A DNA stretch of 64,000 nucleotides from Candidatus Pantoea floridensis. GTDB taxonomy: Bacteria > Pseudomonadota > Gammaproteobacteria > Enterobacterales > Enterobacteriaceae. A program made the position numbers and the translations under genes. The stretch lies in NCBI RefSeq assembly GCF_900215435.1, contig NZ_OCMY01000001.1, positions 2,480,001-2,544,000 on the forward strand. The letters are read 5' to 3'. The notes beneath the pieces were generated by a model that saw only the letters and a list, made by a program, of their open reading frames with translations, searched no databases and had not been told where the DNA came from. Below, in pieces: positions 40,778 through 49,692 of this stretch; position 1 is the stretch's first letter; each line of letters begins with the position of its first letter.

Positions 40778-41638
40778 TCAGTACAAACTCGCCTTACCCA
40801 ACCCACCAAACAGATTCATTTTGTAGCGAATGACTTCCTTCGCCGCAGTGATGGCATCGGGGTAAATCACGTTGGGATCCCACCAGGTTTCGCGCGCCAG
40901 AATCTCACGCAGCTTAGCGAAGTAGGCGTATTTCATGTCGCTAGAGATATTGATTTTACCTACGCCCAACGTCACCGCTTCGGCGATCTCTGCATCTGGA
41001 TTGGCCGAACCGCCGTGTAGCACCAGCGGGATGGTGAGGCGCTGCGAAATGTCTTTCAGGATATGCATCTGCAATTCTGGCTTCATATTTTTCGGGTAGA
41101 TGCCGTGCGCGGTGCCGATCGCCACCGCCAGCGTATCCACGCCGGTGCGCTGTACAAAATCTTCCGCCTGCGCCGGTTCGGTGTAGATCACCTTACTCAC
41201 GCCGCCTTCTACCGACGTTCCGGTATCGCCGATGGTGCCCAGTTCACCTTCCACCGAAACGCCTACAGAATGCGCCAGCTTCACCACCTCTTTAGTCAGC
41301 GCCACGTTCTCTTCATAAGGCAGCAGGGAACCATCGATCATCACCGAGGTGAAACCGCACTGAATGGCGCGCAGCACCTGAGCGATGGAGGCGCCGTGAT
41401 CGAGGTGGATAGTGAAAGGCACCTTGCTCTTGAGCGTACGTTCACGCACATAGCCAAAGAATTCGTCAGTGACAAACTCCAGCTCGCTCGGGTGGATAGA
41501 GATGATGGCTGGCGTATGCGTGGCTTCGGCTTCTTCGACTACCGCGCGAATAAAGCAGCTGTCCGCCACGTTAAATGCGCCAATCGCGTAGCGGTGTTCA
41601 CGAGTCGGTGCCAACATTTCTTTCATTGAAATCAACAT
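40778..41638 (-). CDS. Class II aldolase, ketose-bisphosphate type (1)
   Basis: A 286-residue zinc-dependent aldolase of the fructose/tagatose-bisphosphate family. Key parts: IHLDHGAS (catalytic Asp and Zn His), SVEGELGTIG, the Zn-binding His in IGTAHGIYPKNMKPE, LVLHGGSANPD and INISSDMK at the phosphate site. It closes the PTS operon, 127 bases after a second aldolase gene, and only about a third of the residues look shared between the two. The exact sugar phosphate cannot be read; a C1- or C6-phosphorylated ketose is likely. Confidence 0.85.
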   Translation of the reverse strand: MLISMKEMLAPTREHRYAIGAFNVADSCFIRAVVEEAEATHTPAIISIHPSELEFVTDEFFGYVRERTLKSKVPFTIHLDHGASIAQVLRAIQCGFTSVMIDGSLLPYEENVALTKEVVKLAHSVGVSVEGELGTIGDTGTSVEGGVSKVIYTEPAQAEDFVQRTGVDTLAVAIGTAHGIYPKNMKPELQMHILKDISQRLTIPLVLHGGSANPDAEIAEAVTLGVGKINISSDMKYAYFAKLREILARETWWDPNVIYPDAITAAKEVIRYKMNLFGGLGKASLY

Positions 41639-41725
41639 GTTAATTTTTCCTCAGCGTGATGTTTACCGGAGCCGACGCGCGCGCCGACCCGATGATGGAT
41701 ATGAATGTGAAATTGATTATGCGAT

Positions 41726-41749
41726 GTAGGGTCGCCATTCATGGCGACC
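41726..41749. repeat. 24-bp palindromic intergenic repeat, copy A
   Basis: GTAGG followed by a palindrome GGTCGCC-ATTCAT-GGCGACC (shares bases with GTAGG). It lies between the two aldolase genes, inside the operon. Other copies: 51148-51171, 56527-56550, 58011-58034 (inverted), 58054-58077. Confidence 0.85.
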
Positions 41750-41765
41750 GCCAATCAACTGATGG

Positions 41766-42614
41766 CTAAACCTTGCCCGCCGATCCCGACCAGCTCAGAT
41801 ACTCAGCCACCACCTCACGGCAGGCAGATTCCATGAGCCCAAGCAGATCGGCTAACTCGGCGTGGGGATGCTTTAGCGCCTGTTCGACGGCCCTTTTTCC
41901 GCCTTCAAACACCGCCGCACCGACGTTGATCTTGGCGACGCCAAACTCGCTCACGCGACGAATATCCTCCGCGGGCGTGCCTGAACCGCCATGCAGCGCC
42001 AGCGGCCGAGTGGAGACCGCGTGCAACTCCTCTAAGCGCTGGAAATCGATCTTCGGCTTCACCCCTGCCGGATAAAGTCCGTGCGCCGTGCCGACCGAAA
42101 TCGCCAGCAGATCGATATGGGTTTGTTCGATAAACGGCAGCACGTCCGCCACCTGCGTCATCTTCACCGAGGCATCGGCCAGCTCATAGGTCGGCGCATC
42201 AGCGATATGTCCGAGCTCGCCTTCCACGCAAACGCCCGCAGTATGTGCCATCTTCACCACGGCGGCAGTCTGGCAAATGTTTTCTGCCAGCGGTTCAGAT
42301 GAAGCATCAATCATCAGTCCGGTAAAGCCGGCGCGAAATGCCTGGCCAATCAGCGGAAACGCTTTGCCGTGATCGAGCGCCAGCGCCACCGGCACGCGAG
42401 CCGATTCGGCCAGCGCTTTTACCAATGGCACCGCCACCGCCGGCGGAAAGTGTGTGCTATGTCCCTGGTAAACATTCAGAATTAGCGGGGCGCGCTGCTG
42501 CTCAGCGGCCTGAATGGCGGCACGCGCGGTTTCAAGGTTGAAGCAGTTGATCGCCAGCACCGCGTAGCGCTGTTGGGCAGCGGCCTGAATCAGGTCATTC
42601 ATCATGGCAAACAT
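41766..42614 (-). CDS. Class II aldolase, ketose-bisphosphate type (2)
   Basis: A second class II aldolase of 282 residues, shorter in the loops and divergent from the first. It has ALALDHGKAF, CVEGELGHIAD, VGTAHGLYPAGVKPK, LALHGGSGTP and INVGAAVFEG, so the zinc and phosphate sites are intact. It starts 9 bases after the IIC stop with GGAG before the ATG, so it is tightly tied to the transporter. Two aldolases in one operon may act on different substrates or stereoisomers. Confidence 0.85.
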   Translation of the reverse strand: MFAMMNDLIQAAAQQRYAVLAINCFNLETARAAIQAAEQQRAPLILNVYQGHSTHFPPAVAVPLVKALAESARVPVALALDHGKAFPLIGQAFRAGFTGLMIDASSEPLAENICQTAAVVKMAHTAGVCVEGELGHIADAPTYELADASVKMTQVADVLPFIEQTHIDLLAISVGTAHGLYPAGVKPKIDFQRLEELHAVSTRPLALHGGSGTPAEDIRRVSEFGVAKINVGAAVFEGGKRAVEQALKHPHAELADLLGLMESACREVVAEYLSWSGSAGKV

Positions 42615-42623
42615 AGTGGCTCC

Positions 42624-43715
42624 TTATTCCAGAGTGAATTTGATCTCTTCATCGCGGACGCCGGGTGCTTCCACGTCATCGAACTCTTCATCCGCCTGGG
42701 TAACCGGTTTTTTCAGCACCGACAGCATCACGCCGCACACCGTGGTGCCGATGCCGAGCGCTAAGCAGAACAGCCAGGGTTTATTGAACAGCGGCACCAC
42801 AAACATCCCGCCGTGCGGCACCGGCGCGCCCACGCCCCACACCATAATCAACCCACCGGCGATGGCCGAGGCCACAACACAGCTGCCGACCACGCGGAAC
42901 AGGTCACGTGCTGCAATCGGAATCACTCCTTCGGTAATCATGCAGATGCCCATCGGGAAGGCGGCTTTCAGCGCCTCTTTTTCCGCTTTGGTGTACTTGT
43001 TGCGGCTCAGCAGATACGACAGCGTGATACCGAATGGCGGAATCATTGAGCCGACAAACTTCACCGCTTCCGGCCCGTAAATGCCGTCAACCAGCATGCC
43101 GTCGGCGAACAGTGACATGGTTTTGTTCACCGGTCCGCCGAAGTCGAAGGTGGCCATCGCGCCTAGAATCGCGCCCATCACAAACTTTGAGCCGCCCTGC
43201 ATCGATTCCAGCAGCGCAATCAGCGCCTTTTGCAGCCAGACAATCGGCTGGCCGATAAAGGTCATCATCAGTAGTCCGGCAATAACGGTGCTGAGCACCG
43301 GCAGCACCATAATCGGCATTAATCCCTGCATTGATTTCGGCAGCCTGATGGTGCGGCGCAGCAGCAGCACCGTGTAACCGACGAGGAAACCCCCGAAAAT
43401 GCCGCCAATAAAACCGGTGCCGATCTGGCCGCAGATAAAGCCGACGATCAGGCCGGGCGCAAAGCCGGGACGATCGGCGATCGAATAGGCGATCGCCGCG
43501 CTAATCAGCGGTACGATCAGGCCCATGCCCCAGCCGCCGATCTGATTAAGCATCCAGGCGAGGGTGCCGGTATGTTTGCCGACGTCCGGCCCACCGATCA
43601 CCTGGCCAAGGGCGATACAGATCCCGGCGGCGACGATCAGCGGGATCATCCAGGAAATACCGGTGAGCAGATGGCCTTTGATCTCCTGACCGTACTGACG
43701 TTTGTTATCACTCAT
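42624..43715 (-). CDS. Fructose-type PTS permease, IIC component
   Basis: Membrane subunit (363 residues, about nine helices) that moves and phosphorylates a sugar. Family marks: the GISWMIPLIVAAGICIA start, GFICGQIGTGFIGGIFGGF, FDFGGPVNKT and the conserved EGVIPIAA with its Glu. The C-terminus is an acidic cytoplasmic tail. Fructose-family IIC without fused IIA or IIB; those are the two genes upstream. The sugar may be fructose-like but is not proved. Confidence 0.9.
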   Translation of the reverse strand: MSDNKRQYGQEIKGHLLTGISWMIPLIVAAGICIALGQVIGGPDVGKHTGTLAWMLNQIGGWGMGLIVPLISAAIAYSIADRPGFAPGLIVGFICGQIGTGFIGGIFGGFLVGYTVLLLRRTIRLPKSMQGLMPIMVLPVLSTVIAGLLMMTFIGQPIVWLQKALIALLESMQGGSKFVMGAILGAMATFDFGGPVNKTMSLFADGMLVDGIYGPEAVKFVGSMIPPFGITLSYLLSRNKYTKAEKEALKAAFPMGICMITEGVIPIAARDLFRVVGSCVVASAIAGGLIMVWGVGAPVPHGGMFVVPLFNKPWLFCLALGIGTTVCGVMLSVLKKPVTQADEEFDDVEAPGVRDEEIKFTLE

Positions 43716-43726
43716 GATGGATCTCC

Positions 43727-44041
43727 TCAGGCGCGCGCCAGTGAATCCGCCACTTTTTCGAGGAATTTCACCGGTGACTTAATCACCACTTCGGTTTTCA
43801 CTCGCACAATGGGTTTGCCCTGGAAGCGCTCTTCGCCTTTGATCTTCACGTCGACCGCAAGGATCACCACGTCAGCGGCGGCAATGTCCTCCTGCTTCAG
43901 CGCGGTTTCGGTGCCAATAGTGCCCTGCGTTTCCACGTGGATGGTGTGGCCCAGCGCGTGCGCGCCTTTGATCAGTTTCTCGCGCGCAATATAGGTATGC
44001 GCGATGCCTGCCGTGCAGGCTGCTACACAGACGATATTCAT
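43727..44041 (-). CDS. Fructose-type PTS IIB component
   Basis: A 104-residue phosphotransfer protein with the phospho-Cys loop VAACTAGIAHT at residues 6-16, the mark of fructose-family IIB. It passes phosphate from IIA to sugar at IIC. GAGGTG precedes the ATG; the IIC gene begins 11 bases after its stop. Confidence 0.92.
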   Translation of the reverse strand: MNIVCVAACTAGIAHTYIAREKLIKGAHALGHTIHVETQGTIGTETALKQEDIAAADVVILAVDVKIKGEERFQGKPIVRVKTEVVIKSPVKFLEKVADSLARA

Positions 44042-44065
44042 GTGTCACCTCAAAGCGTTAGGGTG

Positions 44066-44536
44066 TTAACAGAGATCGGTTTCGGCGTACTGACTAAACA
44101 GCCGGATGATATTGCTGGGATCGTTTTCTACCAGCAGTTGGGCTATCACCTCATCATCGGCCAGCGCGCTGGCCACCTGCGACAATAGGCGAATATGGGT
44201 GGTGTTCTGATCTTCCAGCCGCACGGCGAACAGGATGATGCAGCGCACCTGGCTGCCATCCAGCGTTTCCCACGGAATGTCGTGCTGGGTGCGGCCGATG
44301 GCAAGCGTGGTGTGCTTCACCGCCGCAGATTTACCGTGCGGGATGGCGATGTGATTTTCGAAGCCGGTGGAACCTTCGGCCTCGCGCAGCCAGACATCTT
44401 CGATAAATGCGGCGCGATCGCTGATGGCACCATCGTGGTAGAGCAAATCGGTCAGCTCATGAATCGCTTCTTCTTTGCTGGTGGCGGTTAGCGCCAGGTT
44501 AACGCGGCGTGGCGTGAGAATGCGGGAAATATCCAT
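44066..44536 (-). CDS. Fructose/mannitol-type PTS IIA component
   Basis: A 156-residue IIA domain with the phospho-His site in ENHIAIPHGKSAAV (about residue 68). It takes phosphate from HPr. Between the regulator gene (17-base gap) and IIB; GAGGA lies before the ATG. Confidence 0.92.
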   Translation of the reverse strand: MDISRILTPRRVNLALTATSKEEAIHELTDLLYHDGAISDRAAFIEDVWLREAEGSTGFENHIAIPHGKSAAVKHTTLAIGRTQHDIPWETLDGSQVRCIILFAVRLEDQNTTHIRLLSQVASALADDEVIAQLLVENDPSNIIRLFSQYAETDLC

Positions 44537-44553
44537 GGTGAATCCTCATTCAA

Positions 44554-46116
44554 TTAATGTTCAGCCAACGCGCAGGACGCGCCGTCAGGTAGCTGGCTGC
44601 CAATCATGGCGTCAGTCACCCGCCGAATATCGTCATCGTTAAAGAAGGCACTGACATACACCGACGGAATTGCCGCGGCGTTGAGGTGAATGGTGGTAAT
44701 CACCAGATCCACCGTTTGGTGCTGGCAGAAAGCCGCGTGATTGCTGGCCGATACCACGCCAACAATTTCCCAATCCGGGAAGGCGCGCAGGATGCGGCTC
44801 TTGAGCAAATGCGATGTACCCACCCCGCTGGAGCACACCACCAGGATGCGTTTATGGGCGATTTGCCGCTCCAGCGCGGCCTGGAAATGCACACACAAAT
44901 AGCCTATTTCGTCATCCGCCACCGATGAAAGTCCCTGGCTGCGCGCGGTTAATTGCATTGCCTGTTTAGTCAGGAAAAATATTTCTTTCATTTCCTGCTG
45001 AATATCCTCCAGCAGCGGATTACGAATATGAATATGGTATTTGAGTCGATTTAATAAGGGCTTTATATGGACCAATAATCCTTCAAATAATAAACGGTCT
45101 TGCGCTAAGTCCTGCTGAATAAAAGATGAAAAGCGATCGATCAATTCACAGGTGATTTTTACTGATTCTGCAGTGGAAAATTGATTATGCAGCAGTGTAT
45201 TGTCACCGCGTTCTTCCACGACAATGCCGGACGAAACGATATATTGATAAATAAAGCCCACTTCATCCGCTGGCAGCGCGCAGCACATCCGTTGCTCAAT
45301 CTGCGTCACCATGTGCTGCGCAATAGTGAGAATGCGCTGATCGAGATCGTGCGCGCTGGTTAGCGTTTCCAGTGCCAGTGCATTACCCTGCGCCATTCGA
45401 TGCATCATGATCAGAATATGAGTGCACAGGTTGAGATACCACGCATCGCCCAGCGGATAACTCAGCTGCTGCTCCATGTGCTTTAGGAGCCGCTGCACAA
45501 ACGCCACATCTTCATCACCAAAATAGTGCACCAGCGCCTGCTGACTACCGGGATCGAGCCGCGGCAGCAGCGGTGTGCCAGCGACATTTTGCTGCATCAC
45601 ATCATTAATCAGCGACACCATCGCCTGGCGTAGCATCTGCTCATTGCCTTCAATATGGGTGCCGCTGGGGCCGCGCTGTAAAGTTAACCCCAGCGGTTGC
45701 AGCCACTCTTCAATCACCTTCAGATCGTTCACGATAGACGCATGGCTAATAAAGTAGCGTTCCGAAAGCTTGCTGATCGAGGTGGCGCGCGGCGCATCAC
45801 TCAATAACTGCGAGGCAATCTTCACTCTTCGGCTATTGTGGCTGAGCGCTTCGGCGCTGCTCTCATCGCCGGTAAGCTGCTGCTCAAGCTGCAAGCGCAG
45901 TTGGATATCATCCACCCGCAGGCGTACGCCGCGTCCCGGCATTTTTTCCAGCTGCAGCGACCAGTTGCTGAGCCAGCTCTCAAGCCACTGCAAATCGCGC
46001 TGAATGGTTTTCTCAGACACGCCAAGCTGTAACGCTAACGCTTTACTGGGCTGCGGAGCGGCATGATGCAGCAGCAATTTTACTAATCGGTGTTGTCGTG
46101 AAGTCAGTATTTGCAT
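44554..46116 (-). CDS. PRD-domain transcriptional regulator of the PTS operon
   Basis: A 520-residue activator of the MtlR/LicR-like group: an N-terminal DNA-binding domain (LTSRQHRLVKLLLHH, LGVSEKTIQRDLQWLE), a second Mga-like helix-turn-helix (SKLSERYFISHASIVNDLKV), two PTS regulation domains with conserved His (for example LCTHILIMMHRM), and a GatB-type IIB domain with CSSGVGTSH near residue 440. It lacks a C-terminal IIA domain. With helix-turn-helix domains at the front it should bind DNA, not act as an RNA antiterminator. First gene of the operon, so it probably controls its own transcript. Confidence 0.88.
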   Translation of the reverse strand: MQILTSRQHRLVKLLLHHAAPQPSKALALQLGVSEKTIQRDLQWLESWLSNWSLQLEKMPGRGVRLRVDDIQLRLQLEQQLTGDESSAEALSHNSRRVKIASQLLSDAPRATSISKLSERYFISHASIVNDLKVIEEWLQPLGLTLQRGPSGTHIEGNEQMLRQAMVSLINDVMQQNVAGTPLLPRLDPGSQQALVHYFGDEDVAFVQRLLKHMEQQLSYPLGDAWYLNLCTHILIMMHRMAQGNALALETLTSAHDLDQRILTIAQHMVTQIEQRMCCALPADEVGFIYQYIVSSGIVVEERGDNTLLHNQFSTAESVKITCELIDRFSSFIQQDLAQDRLLFEGLLVHIKPLLNRLKYHIHIRNPLLEDIQQEMKEIFFLTKQAMQLTARSQGLSSVADDEIGYLCVHFQAALERQIAHKRILVVCSSGVGTSHLLKSRILRAFPDWEIVGVVSASNHAAFCQHQTVDLVITTIHLNAAAIPSVYVSAFFNDDDIRRVTDAMIGSQLPDGASCALAEH

Positions 46117-46523
46117 GCGTTCACCCTTATTTTGGCAATACGTTAATGGCGACGTGATGTTTATATTTATTCCATGCCAGAAATCAGAAGCGCAAAAGTG
46201 TGGGTCTTGTGGAGTATGAATTTAGGAGAGTCAGGCGTAAGCAACAATACTAAATGTTGTCCGCGTGACAGGACATAATTAATATGCAAAACGAAAAAGG
46301 AAATTAATTGCGAGCTTGCTCACATAACATTGGCGATATTAAGTGTGATGTCGCTCGCATCCCCTTTTATTTTTCTAAGCGATATCACGTTATTTAGCGC
46401 CGCAGGAATCTTTTCGCTGCACCGGCTTCTTTGTGACTAAATCGCACGAATAAGGTAATATCCTCGCCAAATGAGCGCCGGATGACCCGTCGTTGCGGGC
46501 CACGAAGTGAGGATGCGATCTTA
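46117..46523. promoter_or_regulatory. Divergent control region with two CRP-like sites
   Basis: This 407-base gap between the PTS operon and parC holds two near-consensus CRP sites: TGCGA-N6-TCACA at 46309-46324 and TGTGA-N6-TCGCA at 46344-46359, each one base off TGTGA-N6-TCACA, with centres 35 bp apart. CRP control of a PTS sugar operon is expected; the sites lie 190-245 bases before the regulator start. The parC promoter must also be here; TAATAT near 46460 is a possible -10. Confidence 0.5.
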
Positions 46524-48794
46524 ATGAGCGAATTGACGCAGGATGGTGCAGAGCGTCTAGCCCTGCACAAGTTTACGGAAAACGCGTACCTGAACTACTC
46601 CATGTACGTGATCATGGACCGTGCGTTGCCGTATATCGGCGACGGTCTCAAGCCAGTGCAGCGCCGCATTGTGTATGCCATGTCGGAATTGGGCCTGAAT
46701 GCCAGTGCCAAATTCAAAAAATCGGCGCGTACCGTGGGTGACGTGCTGGGTAAATACCATCCGCATGGCGACAGCGCCTGCTATGAAGCGATGGTGTTAA
46801 TGGCGCAGCCGTTCTCCTATCGCTATCCGCTGGTAGATGGCCAGGGAAACTGGGGTGCGCCGGACGATCCGAAATCTTTCGCCGCGATGCGTTACACCGA
46901 ATCGCGCCTGTCAAAATACGCTGAAATCCTGCTGGGTGAACTCGGTCAGGGCACGTCTGATTACATCCCCAACTTTGACGGTACCTTGCAGGAACCGAAA
47001 ATGTTGCCGGCACGCCTGCCCAACATTCTGCTGAACGGCACCACCGGCATTGCCGTGGGTATGGCAACCGACATTCCGCCGCACAACCTGCGCGAAGTGG
47101 CTGAAGCCGCGGTTAAACTGATCGATAGCCCGAATACCACGCTGAATGAGCTGCTGGAGATTGTGCAAGGCCCGGATTATCCGACCGAGGCCGAAATCAT
47201 CACGCCACGCAGCGAAATCCGTAAGATCTATGAAAGCGGTCGCGGTTCCATTCGCCAGCGTGCGGTGTGGAAAAAGGAAGATGGCGACGTGGTGATCACC
47301 GCGCTGCCGCATCAGGTTTCTGGCGCGCGCGTGCTGGAGCAAATCGCTAACCAGATGCGCAACAAGAAGTTGCCGATGGTGGAAGATCTGCGCGATGAAT
47401 CTAACCACGAGAACCCGACGCGGCTGGTGATTGTGCCGCGCTCCAATCGTGTTGATTTGGAGCAGGTGATGAATCATCTGTTTGCCACCACCGATCTGGA
47501 AAAAAGCTATCGCGTTAACCTGAATATGATCGGGCTGGATAACCGTCCGGCAGTGAAAAACCTGCTGGAAATCCTGTCGGAATGGTTGGTGTATCGTCGC
47601 GCGACCGTAACGCGCCGCCTCAACTATCGCCTGGATCGCGTGTTGCGCCGCCTGCATATCCTTGAAGGTATGTTGGTGGCTTTCCTCAACATTGATGAAG
47701 TGATCCACATCATTCGTAATGAGGATGAGCCGAAGCCGGTGCTGATGTCGCGCTTTGAGATCAGCGAAACCCAGGCCGAAGCCATTCTTGAGTTAAAACT
47801 GCGTCATCTCGCCAAACTGGAAGAGATGAAGATTCGCGGTGAGCAAGCGGAACTGGAAAAAGAGCGTGACCAGCTGCAGGCGATTCTGGCGTCCGAGCGC
47901 AAGATGAGCAACCTGATGAAGAAAGAGCTGCTGGCCGATAGCCAAACCTACGGCGACGATCGCCGTTCACCGCTGCGCGAACGTGAAGAGGCGAAAGCGC
48001 TAAGCGAAACCGAGCTGGTGAGCGCCGAGCCGGTCACTATCGTGCTGTCGCAGATGGGCTGGGTGCGCAGCGCCAAAGGCCACGATATCGATCCCGCGGG
48101 CTTGAGCTACAAAGCGGGTGACAGCTATCTGGCTGCCGCGCGCGGTAAGAGTAATCAGCCAGTGGCCTTTATCGACTCCACCGGACGCAGCTATACGCTG
48201 GATCCCACCTCCTTGCCGTCAGCGCGCGGGCAGGGCGAGCCGCTTACCGGCAAACTGACGCCACCGCCGGGCGCGGTGATTGAGCAGGTGCTGATGGAAC
48301 CCGACGATCAGAAACTGCTGATGGCATCAGATGCGGGCTACGGCTTTATCTGTACCTTTGCTGACCTGGTTTCGCGCAATCGCGCCGGTAAAGCGCTGCT
48401 GACGCTGCCGGAAAACGCTAAAGTGATGACGCCAATGGCGGTGCATTCCGGCGATGACATGCTGCTGGCGATTACCCAGGCTGGAAGGATGTTGATGTTC
48501 CCGGTCGGCGATCTGCCGCAAATGTCGAAAGGCAAGGGCAACAAAATCATCTCGATTCCGTCAGCGGATATCGCTGCCGGCACCGACAAACTCCAGTGGC
48601 TGCTGATTCTGCCACCGGGCGCTTCCATCACCGTCTATGTCGGCAAACGTAAGCTGATTATGCGTGATGAAGATCTGCAGAAAGTACGTGCCGATCGCGG
48701 TCGTCGCGGCAGCATCGCGCGCGGGCTGCAACGCATCGATAGCGTAGAAGTGAATGCACCAGCGCGTCCAAAAGCCGACGCGAGCGAAGAGTAA
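46524..48794 (+). CDS. parC: DNA topoisomerase IV subunit A
   Basis: Breakage-reunion subunit that decatenates chromosomes with ParE. The 756 residues include the catalytic Tyr in [11 protein letters not shown] and the quinolone-determining segment [14 protein letters not shown], where the Ser and Glu that mutate in resistant strains are wild type. A beta-pinwheel C-terminal domain starts near residue 500 ([16 protein letters not shown]). ATG 46524 is chosen because it gives the family N-terminus; the frame is open to 46482. Followed by plsC, as in E. coli. Confidence 0.98.
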   Translation: MSELTQDGAERLALHKFTENAYLNYSMYVIMDRALPYIGDGLKPVQRRIVYAMSELGLNASAKFKKSARTVGDVLGKYHPHGDSACYEAMVLMAQPFSYRYPLVDGQGNWGAPDDPKSFAAMRYTESRLSKYAEILLGELGQGTSDYIPNFDGTLQEPKMLPARLPNILLNGTTGIAVGMATDIPPHNLREVAEAAVKLIDSPNTTLNELLEIVQGPDYPTEAEIITPRSEIRKIYESGRGSIRQRAVWKKEDGDVVITALPHQVSGARVLEQIANQMRNKKLPMVEDLRDESNHENPTRLVIVPRSNRVDLEQVMNHLFATTDLEKSYRVNLNMIGLDNRPAVKNLLEILSEWLVYRRATVTRRLNYRLDRVLRRLHILEGMLVAFLNIDEVIHIIRNEDEPKPVLMSRFEISETQAEAILELKLRHLAKLEEMKIRGEQAELEKERDQLQAILASERKMSNLMKKELLADSQTYGDDRRSPLREREEAKALSETELVSAEPVTIVLSQMGWVRSAKGHDIDPAGLSYKAGDSYLAAARGKSNQPVAFIDSTGRSYTLDPTSLPSARGQGEPLTGKLTPPPGAVIEQVLMEPDDQKLLMASDAGYGFICTFADLVSRNRAGKALLTLPENAKVMTPMAVHSGDDMLLAITQAGRMLMFPVGDLPQMSKGKGNKIISIPSADIAAGTDKLQWLLILPPGASITVYVGKRKLIMRDEDLQKVRADRGRRGSIARGLQRIDSVEVNAPARPKADASEE

Positions 48795-48835
48795 CGCTTT
48801 AGTTCAGGGGATGGAATGCCCAATTTGAGGAATCT

Positions 48836-49573
48836 ATGTTACTAATTTTACGCGCAATTATTGTTATTGTTTATTCGATTGTGGTGAGTATTATCGGTAT
48901 TATCTGGTGTCTGTTTTCACCGCGTAATCCGCGTCACGTGGCGACGTTCGGCCATATGCTGGGTCGTCTGTCGACGGTGTTTGGCGTCAAAGTGGAATTG
49001 CGTAAGCCGCCAGAAGCCGCGCATTACGGAAACGCGATCTACATCGCCAACCATCAGAACAACTACGACATGATCACCGCCGCCAAAATTGTGCAGCCAA
49101 CAACGGTCACCGTCGGCAAGAAAAGCCTGCTGTGGATTCCGTTTTTTGGCCAGCTGTATTGGCTAACCGGTAACTTGCTGATTGATCGGGATAATCGCTC
49201 AAAAGCGCACGGCACCATCAGTGAGCTGGTCAATCAGTTCAACAAAAAGCGCATCTCGTTCTGGATGTTCCCGGAAGGGACGCGCAGCCGTGGTCGTGGT
49301 CTGCTGCCGTTCAAAACCGGCGCGTTCCATGCGGCGGTGGCGGCTGGCGTACCGATCATTCCGATCGTGGTCTCCAACACTCATGACAAGATCAAACTGA
49401 ACCGCTGGAATAACGGCCTGGTGATTGTTGAGATGCTGCCGCCGGTCGATACGTCGCAGTTTGCCACCACCTCGGTGCGCAAGCTCGCCACGCACTGCCG
49501 TGAATTAATGTCGGCTAAACTGGAAGAATTGAACGCTGAAGTCGCCGAGCGCGAAAAAAACGGTAAACTCTGA
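48836..49573 (+). CDS. plsC: 1-acylglycerol-3-phosphate O-acyltransferase
   Basis: Adds the second acyl chain in phospholipid synthesis. The 245 residues have an N-terminal membrane helix, the catalytic HX4D motif in IANHQNNYDM (near residue 70) and the phosphate-binding FPEGTRSRG (near residue 144). GAGGAA lies before the ATG. parC-plsC-ftsP order is the E. coli one. Confidence 0.97.
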   Translation: MLLILRAIIVIVYSIVVSIIGIIWCLFSPRNPRHVATFGHMLGRLSTVFGVKVELRKPPEAAHYGNAIYIANHQNNYDMITAAKIVQPTTVTVGKKSLLWIPFFGQLYWLTGNLLIDRDNRSKAHGTISELVNQFNKKRISFWMFPEGTRSRGRGLLPFKTGAFHAAVAAGVPIIPIVVSNTHDKIKLNRWNNGLVIVEMLPPVDTSQFATTSVRKLATHCRELMSAKLEELNAEVAEREKNGKL

Positions 49574-49584
49574 CCAGCAAAAAT

Positions 49585-49606
49585 GGGGCAGATGATCATC
49601 TGCCCC
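49585..49606. terminator. Perfect palindrome after plsC
   Basis: A 22-bp perfect palindrome, GGGGCAGATGA and its complement, starting 12 bases after the plsC stop. There is only a short pyrimidine tail (GTTCTC). Likely a terminator or transcript-end stabiliser between plsC and ftsP. Confidence 0.6.
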
Positions 49607-49692
49607 GTTCTCAAGCAGCACAGCAACTAATAATTAATTAGAACAACATGGACACGGCGTCTTCACGCCACGCTCAAAAGGTCTGAAGTTTT

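Noticed and set aside
41063..41629. A 188-codon frame antisense to aldolase 1
   Set aside because: Shadow of the aldolase frame; no support.
46524..46900. Quinolone-resistance changes in parC
   Set aside because: The determining segment reads [11 protein letters not shown] with the wild-type Ser and Glu.
46911..47708. A 265-codon frame antisense to parC
   Set aside because: Codon-pattern shadow of a highly conserved gene; no start signal and no recognisable product.
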